This document shows, piece after piece, positions 1-12,000 of a DNA stretch of 64,000 nt; position 1 is the stretch's first letter; each line of letters begins with the position of its first letter. A program made the translations under genes and the position numbers. Under the pieces are notes generated by a model, which was not told the DNA's origin, did no database searches, and was given only the letters and a program-made list of their open reading frames with translations. The stretch spans positions 12,302,953-12,366,952 of the forward strand of contig NC_088324.1 of assembly GCF_910592395.1 (NCBI RefSeq). The letters run 5' to 3'. The stretch is from Lineus longissimus (Eukaryota; Nemertea; Pilidiophora; Heteronemertea; Lineidae).

Positions 1-3000
1 TTAAGCTATGACTTCCAAGTTACAAAGGAAAGTGGTGGGGTCTACAAATGTGACGCAAGGAATGCAGAAGGGACTGCAACAAGCAGTGACAAGACGCTAG
101 TGGTTTATTGTAAGTAAGAGTTTCTTTCACATTTATTTTGCATAAAAAGATAAGACTGTTATCTCAATGTTATGTAAGGTACATCAACTCTTGACACCTA
201 TGACTGGTACAAAGATGATCCAGTACCAAAATGACAACTACTTCCAAGTTAAAAAGGAAAGTGCTTTGTCGATAATGGCATGCAAGAAATAATGTAGTTA
301 CTTCAACATGCAGTGACAAAACATTTGTTGTTTATTATAATTGTAAGTACCAATGTTTTCCAGAATGTGTTTTTTCTGAAGAGGACCTCTGCCATATCAG
401 TGTCATGTTGTTAAGTACACTTAGACACACAGAGGAATTCCTTCATAATATTTCGGATTGTTGTGCTTCCAGATGAATTTAATTGGACCAGAATAACAAG
501 GCCTCTTTTCTCTCAGTACACTAAGAAAACATTGCAAATATCATTCCATGTCCGTGTGGCTTCTAAATTGCTTAACTGTTGCCAGATATGACCCATTTGT
601 AATTCCCTCAGGTTAATTTAAAATGAGTGGGAGGGTCAATGGTCAAGGGAATAATCTTTGAAAAAAGCAAACTTGTCAGAAAGATACTAATAGGAATATG
701 ACTAAGTTCCATGACTAAAATACCATGAGAAATTTGAATACGGAGATTTAAAAGAGTCACAGATAATTTGAGTGATACAGAAGTCCAAGCTTGCATGCAG
801 CAATTTCATTCTTCTTGGGTGCAAAATTGTCTTGGAACATCTTCAATATTTTCTTCAAGAGATTTCTTTATGTGGATCTCAAGTGGTACATGTACATATA
901 TGATATAACATTATGTAAATGAAGGACCATTGAGGTCACCCTTATCTCTGTACTGGTTGTCCATATATCTCAGTGTTTAATATTTGTCTTTTCAGATAAG
1001 CCTGATTCTGTTGTTGTCTCATCTGAGAAGACCTCATCATATGTTGGTGAGAAAGACAAGTTCACATGCACAGTGTCTGGAGGCAACCCGACCCCCGCCG
1101 TGAAGCTCTACTTCAAGAGGTCAGGTGGTACACCAGTGGAGGTCATCCAAGGCCAGGACAAGGTCATGGCCAAAGAAGACAACCAGGCTGAGTACTACTG
1201 TGAGGCAAAAGTCACTGGATATCCTGCCTTTGATATGACTTCAAGCAGAAAGACATATAATGTAACCTGTAAGTACTTCTTTGGCTATTCTTATTACTAT
1301 GCAATCAAACTATCACTTAGGTCAAATGGTGTTATCACAGCGAAAATGAGGAGATGAAGTAAAGTTGCAGTATGTTGCTTCATAAACTATCAGTATCAAG
1401 ACTCGGGATTATACTGTTTTGAAAATGTCTTATGACTGTGGTGGAAATATAGATACACTAAAATTAATGTTTTTAGAAAATGACCATATTAGATGTGAAT
1501 TTCAAAATGGTGGGCTTTGTTTGTTCTACTCAATAAGTCCAACCGTCAATAAAAATGTGGACAGCTTCCTCTGAAGATGTGATTTTGAAAGCTAATTTCA
1601 TGTGCTAATCGGAAAGGCACTTCTGCATTGCCTGATACTGATAGCCACATTATAGACAGGGAATACCTACATATACTTATGTATATCAACTAGACTTGAT
1701 TAGTAATAATATCACGTTGGGACACTTCCTTGTTCATTTGGAGCCACGAGCTTTAGAAATTGGCTGAAAAGACTGGCCTAGTTTGAAGCGGATAAGAATG
1801 TGGACACTAGAAATGTCTTGTGACGACTGCAAAGAAAATTTATTTATTTTTGAAAATGGACAGGCTGAATTGATAAATGGAATTTGTGCTCATATGACAT
1901 ATTCCTCAGTGAATTGTAAATGTTCATCCAGCAAGCCTGGGGGGAAAATGTTTTTCAGGACAGTAGAATAACAAAGTTTTAAGATATGCTGGCGGTCGTG
2001 ATAAGTATTAACCCTTTCGCTACCTTAGGGGTTTGGCAGTGTACTGTACCCTTGGTCCACACCCGGTAATGACCAGGCAGCCTTAAGATCCCAACTTGGC
2101 TTTGGAAAAGTGTCATTGTAAGATAGCGAGCACTACCCAATCTTAGGTGGAGGAATTGAGAAGATTGTTTGTGCCTTTGACGACCTATTGTCAGTCAGGA
2201 GAGATTACGAGACAGGAATAGTACAGGGTGCCAGAGAGAATACAAGTTAGGCCACAGCAACCTCGTGGCATCTTCAGGTTGACATGAGACTTCCATCTGT
2301 TCTGATTTATTCAAGACATTCTACACAAAATCAATGTGTACTCTTTTATAAACTATAATATATAATGTTATGCATCTTCAACCAGAAACCGTTATGATGC
2401 TGTAAACCTGTGATGTTGATGAGAACAAGTAGCCTATTCGTTCAACTGTTTTTACTTATGTGACATTCTGAACTGTATCAATGTGAGAAGCGTATCCACA
2501 ATGAGGAACAATTTGTGATGCCTGTCATTAAATATTTATGCTGACCTCTGAGAAAAAAACACTTTATAGAAAAAAGGCTAATAATCGAAGTTGCGTGTGC
2601 TTTCTCTGGTTTTCTACTGAATTTCCTTCTTGATAAGGAAAGCAGGATATTCCTATAATAAATTAGCATGCTGCTTTAGTTCAAAGTTTATCGATTCCTT
2701 ATCTCTTATTTCAGTTTCAAACACCAAGGTTTTCTTTCTGAACAACCCGACTGCTGCTGTCCAAGCGGGTCAAGTGAAGAAGTTCACATGTGAGACAGAT
2801 GAGAGCAACCCTGTCACTGATATCAAATGGTATCAGCATATCATAGGTTCATCATGGCGAGATATCACAACAGGGATCTCCTCATCAGAAGGGAACGGGG
2901 CATACAGTGGCAAGATCAGGATTAGTGAGTGGTCTGTGACAGCAACCAAGGCAATGAATGGTGCAACAGTGAGGTGTACATCAACTTACTCTCTGACTGG

Positions 3001-6000
3001 ACATGATTTCACCACTAATGCAGACACTACTTTGGATGTGAAATGTAAGTATTTATTTATCGGACTAGTATCTACTTTTTATCTGATGAAAAAATTATTG
3101 AAGAAGTTTTGGCAATCGCAATTACTACTGGTTAGGGGTTTAAGATGACTTTATCATTTACTTATGAGAACTCTTGTCTGAAATAAAAAGTAAATTTTCA
3201 TTCACTGTGAAACACCTTGAGAGAGTATCCAAATAGGTTTATCAGCTTGGTTTTGGATATAGTGTCAAAGGTTGTTTAATCACAAGCAGAGCAACGTATT
3301 GAGAAACATCAATAAATTACAAGAGCATTGAGGATATGCACCCTCATCTTTACTCTTATTGTCCATATATCTCTTGTTGATATTTGTCCCTTCAGATAAG
3401 CCTGATTCTGTTGTGGTCTCATCTGGGAAGACCTCATCATATGTTGGTGAGAAAGACAAGTTCACATGCACAGTGTCTGGAGGCAACCCAACACCCACCG
3501 TGAAGATCTACTTCAAGAGGTCAGGTGGTGCACCAGTGGAGGTCACCCAAGGTCAGGACAAGGTAATGGCCAAAGAAGATAACCAGGCTGAGTACTACTG
3601 TGAGGCAAATGTCACTGGATATCCTGCCTTGGATATGACATCAAGTAGGAAGACATATACTGTAACCTGTAAGTACTTCTTTGGTGATTCTTATGACGGT
3701 GCAATCAAACTGTAACGAAGGCAAAATGGTGTTATCACAACGAAAATGAGGAGATGATGTCATGGTACAGTATGTGGCATCATAACTATCAGTATCAAGA
3801 CTCAGGATTGAACTGTTTTGAAAATTTCTTTTGATTGTGGTGGGAATATAAATAGTCTAAATTTATATTTTTAGAAAATGACCATATTAGATGTGTATTT
3901 CAAAATGTTGGGCTATGTTTGTTTTACTCAATAAATCCAACCATCAATAAAAATGTGGACAGCTTCCTCTGAAGATGTGATTTTGAAAGCTAATTTCATG
4001 TGCTAATCGGAAAGCCACTTCTGCATTGCCTGATACTGATAGCCACATTATAGACAGGGAATACCTACATATACTTATGTACATCGACTAGACCTGATTG
4101 ATAATAACATCACGTTGGGACACTACCTTGATCATTTGGAGCCACGAGCTTTAGAAATTGGCTGAAAAGACTGACCTAGTTTGAAGCGGATAAGAATGTG
4201 GACACTAGAAATGTCTTGTGACGTCTGCAAAGAAAATTTATTTATATTTTTGAAAATGGGCAGTGTAATGTTCTGTCGTTTCGTATATTGATATTCCGTG
4301 TTTTATAATAAACCTTGTTGTTGTAATGGCGAACCGATTAGCTTGTCTGTTCTGTGACCTGCTCTACAGGAATGGCTCTGCATTAGTCCCTCACGACATT
4401 ATATCTGGCGACGAGGATATTCGATGCTAAAGTAAGATACCAAGAACCCGTAGAAGTTGACATTTTGAAAAATGCGTGCAGTTATTACTGTGAATTTAAC
4501 GGTTTAAAAAGTCTGTGACCACGCCGCGAGAAATATATGCGTAATGTACGCGCTATTGCTATGTATGTGTACGTGCAATCGTTCATGTAGTAAAGAAATC
4601 TCGCCGCGCTGTATGTAGCCCGTGTGAATGCGTTTCCGCGTGTTACCGTTAGATGTCGACACTATCGTTTACTGTGCAGTATTATAATATCCCTAGTTTC
4701 TAGCAGTCTTGCTCATAATATTTAGAATATTAGTACCGTGTTGCCAAGATGCCATCACCAGTACGACTACGAGCTCCTGCTGACCCAGCTGCCGCTGTTG
4801 CGCCTCAACCGATGATATTTCTACCTAACTTTGCTTCATTTGATCCTCATACTGACCCTACCGCTATTGGCCCCAGATGGGAAAGGTGGTTGGCTAGATT
4901 TGAGAGACTCTTTGTTGGAATAGGTTTAACTGATCCCACAAGGAAGAGAGCATTGCTACTACATTACGCAGGACCTGATGTAGATGAGATATTCGACACG
5001 TTGACAGAGACAGGCGATGATGATGACTATAATACTGCTAAGGCTAAGTTAACTGCGCATTTTCTACCCAAGAAGAACGTAGCATTCGAGGTATACAACT
5101 TCAGACAGTGTACTCAAGCAAAGGATGAAACGCTTGATGCCTACCATACTCGCTTGAGAAAACTTGCCAAGACATGTGATTTCGCGAATGTAGACCGCGA
5201 GATTTGCGCTCAAATCATAACCGGCACTAATTCACATCAACTTCGCAGAAAAGCGTTGCGTGAAGACATGAATTTAACTAAAATTCTAGATACTGGCCGC
5301 GCATTTGAATTGAGTGAGCACCAAGCAACCAAGCTTGAAGAATCGCAACATCAAACCGTTAACAAGATTAGAGCCAATGACAAGAGCCAAGGCAAAGGGA
5401 GCCAAAGACAGAGCAGACCTAAGCAGAAGACACGTCGTTTCCAGTCACAATCGAAGCCGGACCAGGACAGACGTCGCAATGGTCGAGATACCAGACCCCA
5501 GCAGCAACACAACGACCAGAACTGTGGTAAGTGTGGAGGGAGACCCCACAAAGTCAGTAGTAATTGTCCCGCCAATGGTCAGGAGTGCCATCGTTGCAAG
5601 AAGATAGGACACTTCGGGAGAATGTGCCGTTCAAAGACCAACAGCGCTAACACCCTGATGACAGAGGCTGACGAAGATTCTGACTACTGTTACTTTACCC
5701 AAGCTGCCAAGTCCAACAACCCAACGCTGTGTACGATAACAATCGGAAAGAAACCAAAAATGGCCAGAGTCCCCATGATGATAGATTCGGGAGCATCCGT
5801 CAACCTAGTCGACTCCAAGACATTCAACGTTATTCGCCGAGCCCAACCTGGTATAGACCCGTTGCTTCCAGCTGACACACAGGTATTCCCCTATGGTAGC
5901 AAGACGCCCATACTGCTGAAAGGAATGTTCCGAGCCACAGCACGTCACAAGTCCGAAACCAAATGGTTGAAGTTCTACGTGGCTGAAGGAGGAGGGAATT

Positions 6001-9000
6001 TACTTGGTTTCAAGACCGCGTCAGATTTAGGAATCTTGAAGATCGTACATGAGGTTAAATCGAAAACGAGGCCCAATCCGTCCAGCTCCAAGACCCTTCC
6101 TGACTCGCTGAAGAAATATGAAGAACTCTTCTCCGGTGTAGGCAAGATCAAACGTGAACCTGTGACACTTCACATTGATAAAGACGTCAAGCCGAAGCAG
6201 CAACCTCACCGTCGCATACCTTTCCATATCCGCAAAGATGTAGAGAAAGAGCTACAGTGTCTAGAGGAACTTGACATTATAGAGAAAGTCGATGGTCCGA
6301 CACCGTGGATAAGTCCCATAGTTACAGTCCCCAAGAAATCAGGAGCAATTCGCATTTGTGTTGACATGCGCGAGGCAAATAAAGCGATAAAACGTGAAAG
6401 ACATCTTATGCCGACTCTTGATGATCTAGTAACGGATTTGAACGGATCCACTGTGTTCAGTACCCTAGATTTGAGTAGCGCGTATCATCAACTAGAACTT
6501 GCAAAGGAATCACGTTTTATCACCACGTTCACCACCCATCTTGGTCTTAGACGCTACAAACGTCTTTTCTTTGGGATAAACGCCGTGTCGGAAATCTTTC
6601 AGAACGCAATCGCCGAAATTCTGAGTGACATACCGAACTGTCGAAATATCTCTGACGATATCATTATCCATGGCAAAGATAAAGCTGAACACGACAAGAG
6701 TTTGATAGCCGTGATGGAGAGACTGAAAGAATACGGAATTCGTCTCAACATGCCCAAGTGTCACTTCTATCAGTCAGAAGTGAAGTTCTACGGTCATATC
6801 TTCAATAGCGCTGGTGTTACCGCAGATGTGAAGAAGATCGAAGCCATAATAGATGCGCCTGCCCCGACGGACAAGAGTGGAATACGTTCGTTACTCGGAA
6901 TGGCCCAATACCTCTCGCGCTTCATTCCATGGTATGCTAGCATAACAGCGCCCCTTAGAGAGCTAACGCATGATAAGACAGAATGGCAGTGGAACGCGGA
7001 ACATGAAAAAGCGCTAACAGACTTGAAGACTGCGCTCACCGGAGCAAAGGTCATGTCGTACTATGACCCGCGTAAGAAAACTGAACTCATCGTTGACGCA
7101 GGGCCCCGCGGATTAGGCTCGATTCTGATGCAAGAAGGTCGCGTTGTTTCGTACGCTAGTCGCGCGCTCACCGACGTTGAGACGAGATACTCGCAGACAG
7201 AAAGAGAAATGCTCGCAGTGGTCTGGGCAACAGAACACTTCCGCCTATACTTATACGGTTCGACTTCCCCTTTCACCGTGGTCACAGATCATAAACCGTT
7301 GATCGGAATATTCCAAAGCCAGAAGCCGATGTCGTTACGGATTGAACGATGGAGATTACGTCTAACACCGTATAACTACAAGTTGGAATATCGACCTGGA
7401 AGGAACGAAGCCAACCCAGCCGACTTTTGCAGTCGCCATCCTGTAGTAGGCAATGAGCAGAACAGAGCAAACTTTGTCGATGATTACGTCAACTATGTCA
7501 TTGACAATGCAGTTCCAAAAGCCATGCAACTCGAAGAAGTAAAATCAGAAACCTTACGAGACCATACCCTGCAGAAGCTTAAAGTAGCTATCGAAACTGG
7601 CTACTGGAGACGAGATGAAGAGTGCCTGAAGCCATTCAAACGTTTCCAAGATGAGCTGATCGTTCATAATGGTATCGTCCTCCGAGGGAGAAGACTGGTA
7701 ATGCCTGACGTACTGCAGAGAAGAGCCATTGACCTTGCTCACGTTGGTCATCAGGGCATCGTCAATACGAAGATGTTGCTGAGAGAAAAAGTATGGTTTC
7801 TGTCCATCGACGCCATGGTTGAAGAATGTGTCAAGGACTGTCTGCCTTGCCAAGCTACGTCCGGAAGAGCCAGCAAACCAGAGCCGCTACGCATGACAAA
7901 GCTGCCGAATGGTCCCTGGGAAGAAGTCTCTGTGGATTTTTACGGTCCTTTGCCAGTCCCAAGCGCTGACTACCTACTCGTGATGATGGATGACTACAGT
8001 CGTTACCCCGAGGTTGAAGTTATAGCTTCTACCGCCGCAAAGACAGTCATACCAAAGATAGACGCCATTATGTCACACCACGGAGTTGTGTCGATTTTGA
8101 AATCCGACAACGGACCTCCGTTCACGAGCCATGATTTCAAACGTTTCGCTGAATACCTCGGTTTTCAACACTGCAGAGTGACTCCGTTATATCCCCAAGC
8201 TAACGGTGAAGCAGAACGTTTCATGAGAAACATCACGAAGACTGTGCAAGCCGCACACATCGAAGGCCGCAATTGGAAGCAGGAACTACAGAAGTTTCTA
8301 CGCCAGTATCGTGCGACACCACATTCAACAACAGGTGTCTCGCCATTCGAAGCCCTCTATGGTCGTAGGATGAAAACCCAGCTTCCATGTGCCGATTTCA
8401 ACCCAGAGTTGAAAACTCGTTCTCAATCGTCAATGAGAGACACTGACAATGAACGCAAGCAGAAGATCAAAATGTATGCAGATCGCAGACGCAACGCTAC
8501 TGAAAGCAACATTGCCGAAGGAGACACCGTTGTAGTTCGTCAGCAGAAACGTAACAAGCTAACGCCGCCATTCGATCCAGATCCATTAAAGATAACGCGT
8601 CGAGATGGTAATATGCTGACAGCCGAGCGAGATGATCGAAAGATAACTCGCAACTTAACGTTTTTCAAACGGGTGCCTGAAAGCCTGTTTGAAAACATTC
8701 AGGAAGAGGAAGTTGAGATTCCTGACTCAGATGCTCCGCCAACTATAGCACCTGAGACACCTTCTGGTATTTCTGAGCCTGAGACCTCCAACCAGAAACT
8801 GCCTGTGATGACTGAGACTACCTCACAACCACTCCGGAGATCAACTGGAACGAAGAGGCCTAACCCAAGATTCAAAGACTTTGTTCTTCGTTAAGAACAC
8901 CCTGTTCTGAGTTTTATGTGTTTGAACTGTTCTATATTCATGTAGTGGACCTTCAATATTCATATAGTGGACTTTTATTTTGTTCTAAATAGGACACTTC

Positions 9001-12000
9001 AAGTTCGATATAGATGTGCTTTTATTCTGGTAATGAAGACATTATCCGTGTAAGGACTAAGTGAAGAGTGATTCGCTATTTGCGCCATGTTCTAATTCAT
9101 AACTTCAAGAACATTCAAATTCAAGAAAAGGACAATTCTTGAGTCAGAGACAATCTTGTGTTTATTCTGCGCTTCCAGGAAAAGTGTTTAATTTGAGATT
9201 ATGTTTTTATTTTGATACCAACATCCGCGTCTGGACTTATTAAGCGTAAACCTTTTCATCCAAAAGGGGGTGGATGTAATGTTCTGTCGTTTCGTATATT
9301 GATATTCCGTGTTTTATAATAAACCTTGTTGTTGTAATGGCGAACCGATTAGCTTGTCTGTTCTGTGACCTGCTCTACAGGAATGGCTCTGCATTAGTCC
9401 CTCACGACATTATAGGCAGGCTGAATTGATAAATGGTATTTGTGCTCAGATGACAAATTCCTCAGTGAATTGTAAATGTTCATCCAGCAAGCCTTGGGGG
9501 AAAATGTTTTTCAGGATAGTAGAATAACAAAGTTTTAAGATATGCTGGCGGGCGTGATAAGTATTAACCCTTTCGCTACCTTAGGGGTTTGGCAGTGTAC
9601 TGTACCCTTGGTCCATACCCAGTACTGACCGGGCAGCCTAGATCCCAACTTGGCTTTGGAAAAGTGTCATTGTAAGATAGCGAGCACTACCCAATCTTAG
9701 GTGGAGGAATTGAGAAGATTGTTTGTGCCTTTGTAGACCTATTGTCAGTCAGGAGAGATTGTGAGACAGGAATAGTAAAGGGCCAGGCCAGAGAGAATAC
9801 ATTAGTTAGGCTACAACAATCTGGCACCTTCAGGTTTACATGAGACTTCGATCTGTTCTGATTTATGCAAGACATTCTACACAAAATCAATGTGTGCTCT
9901 TTTATAAACTACATGTATAATATATAATGTTATGCATCTACAAGTACAACCAGAAACCGTTATGATGCTGTTAACCTGTGCTGATGATGAGAACAAGTAG
10001 CCTATTCGTTCAACTGTTTTTACTTATGTGACTTTCTGAACTGTATCAATGTGAGAAGCGCATCCACAACGAGGCACAATTTGTGATACCTGTCATTAAA
10101 TATTTATGCTGACCTCTGAGAAAAAAACACTTTATAGAAAAGTGGCTAATAATAGAAGTTGCGTGTGCTTTCTCTGGTTTTCTACTGAATTTCCTACTAA
10201 ATAAGGAAAGCAGGATATTTCTATAATATATTAGCATGTAATTTATATTGCTTTAGTTCAAAGTTTATCGATTCCTTATCTCTTATTTCAGTTGCAAACA
10301 CCAAGGTTTCCTTTCTGAACAACCCGACTGCTGCTGTCAAAGTAGGGCAAGTGAAGAAGTTCACATGTGAGACAGATGAGAGTAACCCTGTCACTTATAT
10401 CAAATGGATTCACAAAAATGGTTCATCATGGCGAGATATCACAACAGGGATCTCCTCATCAGAAAGGAATGGGGTGTATGGTGAGAAGATCAGGACTAGT
10501 GAGTGGTCTGTGACAGCAACCAAGGCAATGAATGGTGCAACAGTGAGGTGTACGTCAACTTACTCTCTGACTGGACATAATTTCACCACTAATACAGACA
10601 CTACTATGTATGTGAAATGTAAGTATTTATTCATCACAGTGTCTATTTTTTAAACAAGATGAAAATACCATAAAAATATTATTTATTTTGCTGAGTAATA
10701 TCTCAATAATTCCAGTTATGGTGTTTACATAATTTTATCTCATTTACTCATCAGTATTCTTGTCCGAATTATTAAATGTTCGTTCACTTTACAAAATGTA
10801 TATAAATATGAAGCTATTATTGGAACACCTTGAGAGTATCCAAATAGATTTATCAGCTTGGTTTTGGATATACTGGGTAGTTTAAAAAGTTATTTTATCA
10901 CAAGCAGAGGAAAGTATTGAGATGCGAGATAGAAATAGAGATAGAAATTGAAAAGCTGACAAATTAAAAACAGGCAGAGAGGCTGGAGCTTTGTTGTTGC
11001 TCCATGTACCAGAATGATAAAGACTAGACTTTATTAGTTCTTGGTACCACTAAGAAAAATCTTCAGCTGCTTCTGATGAAAGTATTTTTGAAACTTATCT
11101 TGTGAGTACATACATGAAGTGAAGAAGATTAATGATATCTTGTAGTGTTAGGTGATCTTTATTGCCAAGATGAATCATGAACAAATAAGGACAGATGAAA
11201 ATAAAGAACCCTCAGGTAGCCAGGATATAAAGAGATTTCAACTAACTTTCCTTATTCTACCAGTCCCTGAGCAATCACTTCATACTGTATGTAACTCTCA
11301 ATTTTCACACTGCACTGCAGAGGATTAACAACCAGTGACACTGTTTCTGCTCAGTTTAGATATCGGTATATATATTTGTCTCTTTCAGTCCATCCTTCTA
11401 AGATAACAATGACACAGAAGCCACTAACATCAATAAATGAGGGAAAATCATTCAATATTGTGTGTGAGACGGACAGCGCCAACCCTGTTGCTAACATCAC
11501 ATTCCACAGGAAGCGAACAAATGGAACCTTGGAGCAGCTGACATCAGGGATAACATCTGAGGTCAGGGCTGCAGAGTACAACGGCAGGATAAGGAAGAGT
11601 ACACTGACTGTGACTGCTAATAGGTCGGACCCCCAGGCTGTCTTCAAGTGTGAAGTGAAGGAAGGCTCATTTCAAATGGAACAAACGACTACAGTTAATG
11701 TCTACTGTTAGTACTGATTTTAAACTTTCTTGCTTTACAGGTGAAGGAGTATGTTTTTGTGATCTGTTGCCTTTTACCAAGTATTCCTTTTACTTACCAA
11801 CATTGTAATATGTATCTGTGTATACATATACGACCAGTGCAAATAGTTAATATGTAATGGTAAGGCTGGGACTGAATGCACCCTCCTCATAAAAATATAT
11901 TATACTTTAAGTGGTCGTTGGTATGAAATAACTGGCCATCATGGACTTGAGATTAACTCTTTGTACTTTCATCGTTGCTATAGTTCCACCAACTGTCAAT

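Larger units (their letters stand above)
4264..9414 (+). mobile_element. Intact Ty3/gypsy (Metaviridae) LTR retrotransposon, Mag-like
   Basis: A 5,151-bp element bounded by 140-bp direct LTRs (4264-4403 and 9275-9414) that begin TGTAATG and end CATTATA. The 5-bp sequence GGCAG occurs at 4259-4263 and 9415-9419 as a target-site duplication. A primer-binding-site candidate, TGGCGACGAGG, starts at 4406 and a polypurine tract, AAAAGGGGGTGGA, at 9262-9274. One open frame (4749-8894) encodes Gag-Pol; no envelope-like frame follows. I saw no difference between the two LTRs reading base by base, so the insertion should be young. It lies in the sense orientation in a gene 1 intron. The empty site is preserved in the duplicated unit near 1,855-1,870. 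Confidence 0.96.

Noticed and set aside
6640-6665. Reverse transcriptase motif ISDD as a sign of an inactive enzyme
   Set aside because: Both catalytic aspartates are present, and non-aromatic residues at that position also occur in Ty3-type elements of the Mag-like group.
5314-7853. Overlapping open frames inside the Ty3 element on both strands
   Set aside because: They are shadows of the Gag-Pol frame and carry no recognisable domain.
8895-9274. Possible envelope gene behind pol
   Set aside because: Only about 380 bases remain before the 3' LTR and no open frame of useful length is present.
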